From positions 1 to 64,000 of the forward strand of contig NZ_PPTF01000001.1 in the NCBI RefSeq assembly GCF_002902845.1: 64,000 nt of DNA, written 5' to 3'. The DNA is from Chromobacterium sinusclupearum (GTDB taxonomy: Bacteria > Pseudomonadota > Gammaproteobacteria > Burkholderiales > Chromobacteriaceae). Below, piece after piece: positions 1 to 8,137 of the stretch (the stretch's first letter is position 1; every line of letters begins with the position of its first letter). The notes under the pieces were generated by a model. That model saw only the letters and a list, made by a program, of their open reading frames with translations, made no database searches and was not told where the DNA came from. The position numbers were made by a program, and so were the translations under genes.

Positions 1-1745
1 ATCACCATGTACTTGAGTTTGGAGAAGGCCTCGGTCACCTTGGCGGCGTCGGGGAAGCTGGCCAGCGGGTTGAAGCCCTGCACGATGAAGCCGTTCATCT
101 TGCCCTGATACATCAGCTCGGTCATGTGCAGCACGTCGTACATCTTGTCCCACTTGGGCAGCCAGTTGTAGCCCCAATCATTGTCCTTGCCGGCGTTGTC
201 GCCCCACATCCATTTCATCAGGCTGACGAAGAACTTCGGCGTATTGCTCCAGTAGTTGAACTGATTGGGCTGCAGCGTTTTGGGCGTGGTCTTGGCCAGA
301 TACGTCGCCAGGTCGGGGTGGTCGGCTTCGCTGGGCAGCGTCAGGTAGCCGGGCAGGCTGGTGGACAAGAGGCCCAGGTCGGACAGGCCCTGGATATTGG
401 AGTGGCCGCGCAAGGCGTTGACGCCGCCGCCTGGCATGCCGATATTGCCGAGCAAGAGCTGGATCATCGCCATGGTGCGGATGTTCTGCGCGCCGGTGGT
501 GTGCTGGGTCCAGCCCAGCGCGTACAGAATGGTGCCGGCTTTGTCCGGGCGGGCGGTTTCGCCCAGTTCCTTGCAGACTTGCAGGAAGCCGTCCACCGGC
601 GTGCCGCAGATATTGTTGACCACTTCCGGCGTGTAGCGCGCGTAGTGCTGCTTCATCAGCTGCCAGACGCAGCGCGGGTGTTGCAGCGTGGGGTCGGTCT
701 TGGCGTAGCCGTCGTCGCCCAGCTCGTAGTTCCAGCTGCTCTTGTCGTACTTGCTCTTGGCGGCGTCGAAGCCGGAGAACAGGCCTTCGTCGAAGTGGTA
801 ATCCTCGCGCACGATCAGCGACGCGTTGGTGTAGGCCTTGACGTAGTCCCACTGTATCTTGTCGTTCTTGATCAACCAGTTGATGACGCCGCCCAGGAAG
901 GCGATGTCGGTGCCGACGCGGATCGGCAGGTAGAGGTCGGACACCGAGGCGGTGCGGTTGTAGCGCGGATCGACCACGATCAGCCGCGTGCCGCGCGTCT
1001 TCTTGGCCTCGATCGCCCACTTGAAGCCCACCGGGTGCGCCTCGGCGGCGTTGCCGCCCATCACCAGGATGAAGTCGGCGTTCTTGATGTCCACCCAGCT
1101 GTTGGTCATCGCGCCGCGGCCAAAGGTGGATGCCAGCGCCGACACGGTCGGGCCGTGGCAGACGCGGGCCTGCGCGTCGGTGGCGACAATGCCCAGGCTG
1201 CGGATGAATTTCTGCGAGATGATGCCGGTTTCATTGGAGCCGGCCGACGCCGTCAGCATGGCGGTGGACAGCCAGCGGTTGACCGGCACGCCGGCGGCGT
1301 TTTTTTCCACGATGTGCGCGTCGCGGTCGTCCTTCATCAGCCGGGCGATGCGCTGGATGGCCTCGTCCCAGCTGATGCGTTTCCATTCATTGCTGCCGGG
1401 TTCGCGCACTTCCGGGTATTTCAGCCGCTTGGGGCTGTGGATGAAATCCAGCAGGCCGGCGCCCTTGGGGCAGAGCGAGCCGCGGCTGACCGGATGATCC
1501 GGATCGCCTTCGATGTGGTAGATCTCGCCGAAGGCGTTTTTGGCGCCGTCGCCCAGCCCGTACAAGATCAGGCCGCAGCCGACGGAACAGTAGGTACAGG
1601 TGTTGCGGGTTTCGCGCGCGCCCAGCAGTTTGAACTGGCGCACTTCCGCCAGCGCCTGCTGCGGCGCGAAACCCATGGCGACCAGGCTGGAGGCGCCCAG
1701 CTGCGCCGCGGTCAGCTTGAACAGCTGGCGTCGGGTGACTTCCAT
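1..1745 (-). CDS. fdnG: Formate dehydrogenase-N major (alpha) subunit, 5' part only
   Basis: Periplasm-facing molybdopterin (bis-MGD) and 4Fe-4S subunit that oxidises formate and passes electrons to the quinone pool. The gene runs off the left edge; about 581 of roughly 1015 residues are visible. The N-terminus has a Tat signal (RRQLFK, ending near ALA at residue 33), then a 4Fe-4S motif (CTYCSVGC ... CPKGAG). Similarity to E. coli FdnG as remembered is high throughout (NTCTYCSVGCG, GRGAMTN, GNAAEAHPVGF, LYALGWTQHT). The start ATG at 1745 follows a strong GGAGGAG site. Codon 196 (1158-1160), where E. coli FdnG has selenocysteine, is TGC (Cys) in ARVCHGPTV, so no SelB recoding is needed here. 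fdnH and fdnI would lie beyond the window. Confidence 0.95.
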   Translation of the reverse strand, partial: MEVTRRQLFKLTAAQLGASSLVAMGFAPQQALAEVRQFKLLGARETRNTCTYCSVGCGLILYGLGDGAKNAFGEIYHIEGDPDHPVSRGSLCPKGAGLLDFIHSPKRLKYPEVREPGSNEWKRISWDEAIQRIARLMKDDRDAHIVEKNAAGVPVNRWLSTAMLTASAGSNETGIISQKFIRSLGIVATDAQARVCHGPTVSALASTFGRGAMTNSWVDIKNADFILVMGGNAAEAHPVGFKWAIEAKKTRGTRLIVVDPRYNRTASVSDLYLPIRVGTDIAFLGGVINWLIKNDKIQWDYVKAYTNASLIVREDYHFDEGLFSGFDAAKSKYDKSSWNYELGDDGYAKTDPTLQHPRCVWQLMKQHYARYTPEVVNNICGTPVDGFLQVCKELGETARPDKAGTILYALGWTQHTTGAQNIRTMAMIQLLLGNIGMPGGGVNALRGHSNIQGLSDLGLLSTSLPGYLTLPSEADHPDLATYLAKTTPKTLQPNQFNYWSNTPKFFVSLMKWMWGDNAGKDNDWGYNWLPKWDKMYDVLHMTELMYQGKMNGFIVQGFNPLASFPDAAKVTEAFSKLKYMV

Positions 1746-1760
1746 CGTCCATCTCCTCCG

Positions 1761-1795
1761 GGATATTCGTGCCAGCAAATCGCTGGGGAATATCC
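1761..1795 (-). promoter_or_regulatory. Inverted repeat / hairpin directly upstream of the fdnG ribosome binding site
   Basis: An 8-bp perfect outer repeat (GGATATTC at 1761-1768, GAATATCC at 1788-1795) encloses a 5-bp inner repeat (CCAGC at 1772-1776, GCTGG at 1782-1786) with a 5-nt loop. On the minus strand it ends one base before the GGAGGAG Shine-Dalgarno (1753-1759) of fdnG. It could be an RNA hairpin controlling translation or mRNA stability, or an operator for a dimeric regulator. No T-run follows it, so it is not a terminator. Confidence 0.5.
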
Positions 1796-2049
1796 AAAAC
1801 TGATAGCTTTGTCGATTGGCTTATTTTTTTATGCTACTCCGCGATGCCGATAATGACCACCTTATTGACAGGGATTTGCGAAGGCGGCGCCGCTGGCCGG
1901 TGCCGTACAGATTGGGGCGTTGACTGAAGAGAAGAGAAATGGCCAGGCCGCTACGGCAAACCGGCAGGCCTGGCATGGATGCCCCCAACCGGCCTGTCCA
2001 GTTATTTGTAGCAGTTTTATTACGATTTGCAGGGTATGGATTTTGACTA
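1796..2049. other. Intergenic region between the efflux operon and fdnG
   Basis: This gap holds the end of the efflux operon and the presumed fdnG promoter. I see no convincing minus-strand -35/-10 pair, no clean FNR dyad and no strong terminator. The best terminator-like element is a weak CAGGCC/GGCCTG pair around 1963-1998 with no T-run. Confidence 0.4.
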
Positions 2050-3471
2050 TCAGCGGCGGATGTCGGCTTGCCAGCCGCCGCCTAGGGCCTTGAGCAGGCT
2101 GACATTGGCCAGCAATTGGCCGCCATGCAATTGCGCCAGGGTTCTGTGCGCCGCCAGTTGGCTTTGCCGGGCGGCGGCCAGCGTCAGCGCGCTGTCCAGG
2201 CCCTCGCGATGGCGCAGCTGGCTGATGGCGTAGGCTTGGTCCTGGTTGCGTACCGCCTCGGCCTGGAGCCGGCGCGCTTCATCCAGTCCATGCAACGTGC
2301 TCAGGGCATCCTGCGCTTCCTGCGCCGCCTGCAACACAGTTTGGCGGTAGCCAGCCAGGGCGGCGCGGTAGCCTGCCTGGGCATAGTCCACCGTGGCGGC
2401 AGTCTTGCCGTTGTCGAACAGCGTCTGCGTCGCCTGCAGGCCTATGCCCCAGATCAGCGCAGGGGTGGAGAACAGATGGGTGAGGCCGGTGGATTCGCTG
2501 CCCAGATAGGCCGGCGTCAGCATCAGCTGCGGAAAATAGGCGGCTTTGGCCACGCCGATCTGGGCATTGGCCGCGGCCATCGCCCGCTCGGCGGAGGCGA
2601 TATCGGGGCGGCGCTGCAGCAGATCGCTGGGCGCGCCGCCTGGGACCGGCGGCAGCGCGGTGGGCAGGGCGCCGGCATCCAGGCGAAAGGCGGGGGCCGG
2701 CGTGCCGCTCAGCGTGGCCAGCAAGTCCTCGTTGCCGCGGCGCTGATTCAGCAGCAGTTCCCGCTGGGCGCGGCTGGCGGCCACGGACGCGGCCTGTTGT
2801 TCCTCGTCGGCGGCGGAAGCGAGGCCTGCCTGGTGACGGACTCGGGTCAGCTCCAGCACGCGTTGCTGGGCCTCCAGCATGCTGTCCAGCAGCCGGATTT
2901 CCTCGTCCTGCTGGCGCAATTGCAGATAGGCGGCGGCGAGTTGGGCGGTCAGCAGCAGTTCCACATTGGCGCGGTCGGCGGCGGCCTGCTCGGCGCTGGC
3001 GCGCGCGCTTTCGATGTCGCGGCGCACCCGGCCCAGCCAGTCCACTTCGTAACTGACGCTGAGCATGGGTTTCAGGTCGCTCTGCACCGTGCTGGCGTTG
3101 CTGGCCCCGTAGCTCGACAGCGGCCGATCGGCGGATAGGCGGCTGCGCGACGCGGCCACGCCCAGGCTGGCAGACGGCAGCGCGGCAGCGCCGTGGATGC
3201 GGCTTTGCGCCTCCGCCTGATCGAGTTTGGCCAGCGCCTGTTGCAGCGTCGGGCTATGGGCCAGCGCGTCCGCTTCCAGCCGGTCGAGGTTGGCATCGTG
3301 GAACAGCTTCCACCATTCGCGCTTGGGCAGCGCGTCGGCCGGGGCGGCGGGGCGCCAGTCGCCGTCGGCTTTCCATTGCGCTGGCAGCGCCGTCGCCGGA
3401 CGCTGGTAGTCCGGGCCGACGGCGGCGCAGCCGGCCAGCGCGGCGGCGATCAGCAGGGGCAGCGCGCGCAT
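2050..3471 (-). CDS. RND efflux system outer membrane lipoprotein (NodT/OprM family)
   Basis: A 473-residue outer membrane channel (TolC-like) forming the exit duct of a tripartite drug or metabolite pump. It begins with a lipoprotein signal (MRALPLLIAAALAGC, lipobox LAGC with Cys15), followed by the family-typical VGPDYQRP. Two outer-membrane-efflux repeats follow, including LLQRRPDIASAERAMAAANAQIGVAKAAYFP written here only in part: RRPDI and AANAQIGVAKA are the diagnostic pieces. Third gene of the operon, starting 4 bases after the adaptor gene ends. Substrate unknown. Confidence 0.93.
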   Translation of the reverse strand: MRALPLLIAAALAGCAAVGPDYQRPATALPAQWKADGDWRPAAPADALPKREWWKLFHDANLDRLEADALAHSPTLQQALAKLDQAEAQSRIHGAAALPSASLGVAASRSRLSADRPLSSYGASNASTVQSDLKPMLSVSYEVDWLGRVRRDIESARASAEQAAADRANVELLLTAQLAAAYLQLRQQDEEIRLLDSMLEAQQRVLELTRVRHQAGLASAADEEQQAASVAASRAQRELLLNQRRGNEDLLATLSGTPAPAFRLDAGALPTALPPVPGGAPSDLLQRRPDIASAERAMAAANAQIGVAKAAYFPQLMLTPAYLGSESTGLTHLFSTPALIWGIGLQATQTLFDNGKTAATVDYAQAGYRAALAGYRQTVLQAAQEAQDALSTLHGLDEARRLQAEAVRNQDQAYAISQLRHREGLDSALTLAAARQSQLAAHRTLAQLHGGQLLANVSLLKALGGGWQADIRR

Positions 3472-3475
3472 GGCC

Positions 3476-4636
3476 TTATTCCTCCTTCATGGGGGCGACG
3501 ATGGCCACCGGCTGGCCGTCATTGATCGAATCTGGCGGATTGATGATCACCTTGTCGTCGGGTTTCAGCCCGGCGCGGATTTCCACCTCATGGCCGAAGT
3601 CGGTGCCCACCGCCACCGGCTGCAGGTGGACCTTGTTGTCCGGCCCGACCAGCGCCACGCGGCTGCCCTTGGCGTTGAACTGCAGCGTATTGGTGGGCAG
3701 CGTCAGCGCGTCGCCCTTGGGCAGGCGGAAGGTGGCATCCACATATTGGCCCGGCAGCAGGCCGTGGTCGGCGTTGGGAATGGACACTTCCACCTGCAGG
3801 GTGCGGGTGGCGGGATCGATGGCGCCGGCGGTGCGCGCCACCTTGCCCTTGACCGGCTGGCCCGGCGCTTCCTGACGCGCGATGTCCACGGTCTGGCCGA
3901 CGCGGATGGCGGCGGCATTGGCCTGCGGCACATAGGCGTACAGGTGCAGCTTGTCGATCTGGGCGACGGCGAACAGCGCCTGCGGCGTGCCGCCGTTGCC
4001 GGCATTGACCAGGCTGCCGGTATCGATGTTGCGGCGGGTGACGATGCCGTCGAACGGCGCGACGACGCGGGCGAAGTCCTGCAGATCGCGCAGCCGTTTC
4101 AGTTCGGCGTCGGCTTGCTTGTAGGCGCTTTCCTTCTCGTCGAATTCCTGCTGCGACACCGCGTCCTGGGCGCGCAGCGTCTTCCAGCGCAGGTAGGCGG
4201 TTTTCGCCAGCACGAAGTTGGCCTGGGCTTGCTGCGCCTGCTTGTCCACGTCCGGGATGTCCAGTTCTGCCAGCAGCTCGCCTTTTTTCACTGGCTGGCC
4301 GATGTCTTTGTGCCAGCGCTTGATGTAGCCGCTGGTGCGGGCGTAGATCTGCGCCTCGGCGATGCCTTGCAGCGTGGCGGGCAGCGTCAGCTTGGCATCG
4401 CCGCGGCCGCGGGTGGGGGTGACGACGCTGACGGTGAGCACCGCGTGGCGTTCGGCCTCCTTGGCCAGCGCTTCGGCATTGGCGTGGCGCACCAGCAGCG
4501 TGCGGCCCAGCCCCGCCAGCAGCAGGCCAATGGCGACGACAGCGGCGATGCGCGCCTTGCGCGCCACCGCGCCGCGGCGGGCGTGGTGCAGATGTAGTTC
4601 GGGCAGGCCCTGATGGCCGTGGCGTTGCTCTGTCAT
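3476..4636 (-). CDS. RND efflux periplasmic adaptor (membrane fusion protein)
   Basis: 386 residues. A single N-terminal membrane segment (about residues 27-46, ARIAAVVAIGLLLAGLG) anchors it to the inner membrane. It then shows the MFP pattern: beta-barrel strand, lipoyl half (TSGYIKRWHKDIGQPVKKG), an alpha-hairpin coiled region (about 125-180), second lipoyl half (VVAPFDGIVTRRNIDTG), and a C-terminal membrane-proximal domain. It links the permease to the outer membrane channel. Its ATG lies 1 base downstream of the permease stop, so translation is probably coupled. Confidence 0.93.
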   Translation of the reverse strand: MTEQRHGHQGLPELHLHHARRGAVARKARIAAVVAIGLLLAGLGRTLLVRHANAEALAKEAERHAVLTVSVVTPTRGRGDAKLTLPATLQGIAEAQIYARTSGYIKRWHKDIGQPVKKGELLAELDIPDVDKQAQQAQANFVLAKTAYLRWKTLRAQDAVSQQEFDEKESAYKQADAELKRLRDLQDFARVVAPFDGIVTRRNIDTGSLVNAGNGGTPQALFAVAQIDKLHLYAYVPQANAAAIRVGQTVDIARQEAPGQPVKGKVARTAGAIDPATRTLQVEVSIPNADHGLLPGQYVDATFRLPKGDALTLPTNTLQFNAKGSRVALVGPDNKVHLQPVAVGTDFGHEVEIRAGLKPDDKVIINPPDSINDGQPVAIVAPMKEE

Positions 4637-4637
4637 G

Positions 4638-7600
4638 TCATGCGTCCTGTGCGGAAGGGGCGGCGTTGTCGGCCGCGCCAGTCGCGCCTTGTTTGCGTTT
4701 TTCCAGATAGCGGTGGAAGGAGGCGAACACCACCGGCACGAACAGCAGCGTGGACACGGTGGCGAACATCAGGCCGCCGATCACGGCGCGGCCGAGCGGG
4801 GCGTTCTGCTCGGAGCCTTCGCCGATGCCGATGGCCATCGGAATCATGCCGATGATCATGGCCAGCGCCGTCATCAGCACCGGGCGCAGCCGGGTGGCGC
4901 CGGCTTCCAGCGCGGCGGACAGCGGTGGCAGTCCTTCCCGCATGCGCTGGCGCGCGAAGGCCACTACCAGAATACTGTTGGCGGTGGCCACCCCCATGGT
5001 CATGATGGCGCCGGTCAGCGCCGGCACGGAGAGGTTGGTGCCGGTGACGATCAGCATCCAGGCGATGCCGGCCAGCGCCGCGGGCAATGCGCTGATGATG
5101 ATGAACGGGTCCAGCCAGGACTGGAAATTCACCACGATCAGCAGGTAGACCAGCACGATGGCGCCGAGAATGCCGATGCCCAGGCCCAGGTAGGAGGAGC
5201 GCATGGTCTCCACCTGGCCGCGCATGCCGACATGGCTGCCTTTGGGCAGCTGGGCCTGTTCTTCGTTGATGGCCTTCTGGATGTCCGCGGCCACCGAGCC
5301 CAGGTCGCGGCCGCGCGCGCTGGCGTAGACGTCGATCGACGGCAGGATGTTGTAGCGGGTGACGATGGCGGGGCTACGGCCCGGAGAGGCGCGCACCAGA
5401 TTGGCCAGGGTCTGGGCGCCCATGCCATGGTTGCCCGGCGCGTTGACCGGCAGCTTGAGCAGCTGGTCTAGCGAGTCGATGCGGTATTGCGGGGTCTGCG
5501 CCTGCAGGTTATAGACGATGTGATTGTTCGGATTCAGCCAGAACGCCGGTTGCGTCTGCTGGCTGCCGGACAAGGGCAGCAGCAAGTTCTGGGCGACGTC
5601 CAGCGGGGCGATGCCCATGCCCTGCAGCCGCGGCCGGTCCATGGTCAACTGGATGGCTGGCGCGTCCAGCCGCTGGTGGATGTGGACGTCGGCGGCGCCG
5701 GGTATCGCCTGGATGCGGCGCAGCAGTCGGCCGGCGTAGGCGGCGTTTTGCTTCAGGTCCTTGCCGAAAATCTGCACATCGATGGGCGCGGGGGCGCCGA
5801 AGTTCAGGATCTGCGTGATGATGTCTGCCGGTTGGAAGAAGAACTCTACGCCGGGGAAGCGGCTTTCCAGCCGTTTGGGCAGGGCGGCGATGTAGTCCGC
5901 GCTGGGCTTGTGATCGGGCTTCAGCGAGATCAGCACATCGGAGTCCAGCGTGCCTATGGTGCCGGAATTGCTGTACGACAGGTTGATGCCGCTATACGGC
6001 AAACCGATGTTGTCGATGATGGAGTCCAGATCCTGCGGCGGGATGACCTTGCGGATTTCAGCGTCCACCTGATCTGCCAGCGCCGCGGTATCCTCGATGC
6101 GGATGCCGGTGGGCGCGCGCACGTGCAGCTTGATCTGGCCGGTATCCACTTCCGGGAACAGGTCGCGGCCCAGCAGCAAATACAGTCCGCAGGAGGCCAG
6201 GCAGAAGCCCAGGAAGACGGCGATGAAGGCCTTGCGGCGGGTCAGCAGGTGGCTGAGCAGATGCACATAGACTTCGCGCAGCCGCTCGAAGCGCGCGTTG
6301 AAGCGCTCATGCACGCGGTGAATGGCCGCCGCGATGCGGCCCTGGCGATGCTGGTGTCCCATCAGCAGCAGCGCCAGCGTCGGCACCAGCGTCCGCGACA
6401 GCACGTAGGAGGCCAGCATGGCGAACACCACCGCCTCGGCCATCGGCACGAACAGATAGCGCGCCACGCCTTCCAGGAAGAACATCGGCACGAACACGAT
6501 GCAGATGCACAGCGTGGAGACGAAGGCCGGGATGGCGATTTCGCCGGCGCCGTCCAGGATGGCGGTGTAAAGCGGCGAGCCCATGTGCAGGTGGCGTTCG
6601 ATGTTTTCTATCGTCACCGTGGCGTCGTCCACCAGGATGCCCACCGCCAGCGCCAAGCCGCCCAGCGTCATCACATTGATGGTCTCGCCTATCATGTGCA
6701 GCGCGACGATGGACGAGAAAATGGACAGCGGAATGGAGATGGCGATGATGGAGGTGGTGCGCCAGTTGCCGAGGAACAGCAGCAGCATCACCGCGGTCAG
6801 CAGCGCGGCGACCAGGGCTTCATGGATCACGCCCTGCACGGCTGTTTTCACGAAAATGGACTGGTCGGCCAGCAGGCCGACGTGCAGGTCCTTAGGCAGC
6901 AAGGGCAGCAGGCCCGGCAGCTTTTCCTTCAGGTGGTTCACCACGTCCAGGGTGGAGGCGCCGCCGTTCTTGTAGATCGACATCATCAGGCCGCGCTGGC
7001 CGTTTTGCTTGACGATATTGGTCTGCGGCGAGAAGCCGTCGCGCACGTGCGCCACCTCGCGCAGGAATACCGTCGCGCCGTCGGCGGTTTTCACCGGGAT
7101 GTCGTTGAGGCCGGCGAGGGTGTCCGGCGAGCCGTTCAGCTCCACATCGTATTCGGTGCCGCCTATCTTGGCGGTGCCGGAAGGCAGCGCCAGGTTCTGC
7201 GCGTTGACCGCGTTGACCACGTCGGTCGGCGTCAGGCCATGGGCGGCGATGGCGCGGCTGTCCAGGTCCACCGACAGCAGGCGTATCTTGCCGCCGTAGG
7301 GGTAGGTGATGGCGATGCCTGGTATCGTCACCAGCTGCGGCCGCATGGTGTTGATGGCGGTGTCGAACACATCCTGTTCCGACAGCGTTTTGCTGGACAG
7401 GCCTACCTGGATCACCGGCACGCTGGACGCGGTGTACTTGATGATCAAGGGCGGCGTGGCGCCCGGCGGCATCTGCTTCACCACCGCCTGCGAAACCGAC
7501 ACCACCTGGGCGATGGCGGTCTGGATGTTGACGTTGGGCTGGAAGAAGATCTTGATGATGGCAATGCCGGCCAGCGACTGCGACTCGATGTGCTCGATGT

Positions 7601-7829
7601 CGTTGACCGTGGTGGTCAGCACGCGTTCGTGGGTCTGGGTGATGCGGTCTGCCATCTGTTGCGGCGCCAGGCCGCCATAGCCCCAGATCACGCTGATCAC
7701 CGGGATGTCGATCTCCGGCAGCACGTCGACGGGCGTGCGCATGATGGCCAGCGGCGTGGCCAGCAGGATGACGATGGCCATCACGATGAAGGTATAGGGC
7801 CGTTTCAGGGCCGTTTCGACAATCCACAT
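4638..7829 (-). CDS. RND (AcrB/HAE1-like) efflux permease
   Basis: 1063 residues, the usual size for an RND inner membrane proton antiporter. It begins MWIVETALKRPYTF, has TM1 at about residues 13-30, two large periplasmic loops, and the conserved TM4 charge motif GILVDDATVTIENIER (about residue 400) used in proton relay. Second-half TM bundle is near residues 530-550 and 865-1040. It is first in its operon, ahead of adaptor and channel; many related operons start with the adaptor. The shared promoter should lie upstream of 7829, and no local regulator gene is visible. Drug versus other substrate cannot be told from sequence. Confidence 0.94.
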   Translation of the reverse strand: MWIVETALKRPYTFIVMAIVILLATPLAIMRTPVDVLPEIDIPVISVIWGYGGLAPQQMADRITQTHERVLTTTVNDIEHIESQSLAGIAIIKIFFQPNVNIQTAIAQVVSVSQAVVKQMPPGATPPLIIKYTASSVPVIQVGLSSKTLSEQDVFDTAINTMRPQLVTIPGIAITYPYGGKIRLLSVDLDSRAIAAHGLTPTDVVNAVNAQNLALPSGTAKIGGTEYDVELNGSPDTLAGLNDIPVKTADGATVFLREVAHVRDGFSPQTNIVKQNGQRGLMMSIYKNGGASTLDVVNHLKEKLPGLLPLLPKDLHVGLLADQSIFVKTAVQGVIHEALVAALLTAVMLLLFLGNWRTTSIIAISIPLSIFSSIVALHMIGETINVMTLGGLALAVGILVDDATVTIENIERHLHMGSPLYTAILDGAGEIAIPAFVSTLCICIVFVPMFFLEGVARYLFVPMAEAVVFAMLASYVLSRTLVPTLALLLMGHQHRQGRIAAAIHRVHERFNARFERLREVYVHLLSHLLTRRKAFIAVFLGFCLASCGLYLLLGRDLFPEVDTGQIKLHVRAPTGIRIEDTAALADQVDAEIRKVIPPQDLDSIIDNIGLPYSGINLSYSNSGTIGTLDSDVLISLKPDHKPSADYIAALPKRLESRFPGVEFFFQPADIITQILNFGAPAPIDVQIFGKDLKQNAAYAGRLLRRIQAIPGAADVHIHQRLDAPAIQLTMDRPRLQGMGIAPLDVAQNLLLPLSGSQQTQPAFWLNPNNHIVYNLQAQTPQYRIDSLDQLLKLPVNAPGNHGMGAQTLANLVRASPGRSPAIVTRYNILPSIDVYASARGRDLGSVAADIQKAINEEQAQLPKGSHVGMRGQVETMRSSYLGLGIGILGAIVLVYLLIVVNFQSWLDPFIIISALPAALAGIAWMLIVTGTNLSVPALTGAIMTMGVATANSILVVAFARQRMREGLPPLSAALEAGATRLRPVLMTALAMIIGMIPMAIGIGEGSEQNAPLGRAVIGGLMFATVSTLLFVPVVFASFHRYLEKRKQGATGAADNAAPSAQDA

Positions 7830-8090
7830 AGGGTACGGCTTGCCTCGCTAGGTTGGCGCGCGGTCGCGGCGGGCACGCCATGATGCGCGCCGTCTTTGCA
7901 GCTTATGCCAGGTTTGGGATGTTCTGTGGCAGGATTGCACGGCGATGCCGTGCGGTTTTTGTTAAGGATTGCTGCCAGCGAGGCCGGCGGAGCCAATCAT
8001 CCAAACTGCATTAACTGGTCAAGGGGGCGTACCGTTGACGGAGAGTGACGCGAAGCGTGAAAAAAAGTTCTAGCGTGCATAAACGCAATG
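7830..8090. other. Intergenic region upstream of the efflux operon
   Basis: It should contain the efflux-operon promoter. I see no strong consensus promoter and no clear operator dyad. The ribosome binding site before the permease ATG is also weak. Confidence 0.4.
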
Positions 8091-8120
8091 AAAACAGCCC
8101 TCCGGATGGGAGGGCTGTTT
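8091..8120 (-). terminator. Intrinsic terminator of the tubulin-like gene
   Basis: 12-bp perfect stem (8092-8103 pairing with 8109-8120, arms AAACAGCCCTCC/GGAGGGCTGTTT) with a 5-nt loop and TTTT on the minus strand. It lies 17 bases beyond the stop codon of the tubulin-like gene. Confidence 0.88.
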
Positions 8121-8137
8121 GAGGGCGGCGCGGCGCG

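Noticed and set aside
1753-1780. Sigma-54 promoter suggested by TGGCACG upstream of fdnG
   Set aside because: The -12 part (TTGC at the proper spacing) is missing, and the bases overlap the inverted repeat and ribosome binding site.
1855-1885. FNR box suggested by TTGACAGGGATTTG upstream of fdnG
   Set aside because: Only the left half-site fits; the right half does not match ATCAA or GTCAA.
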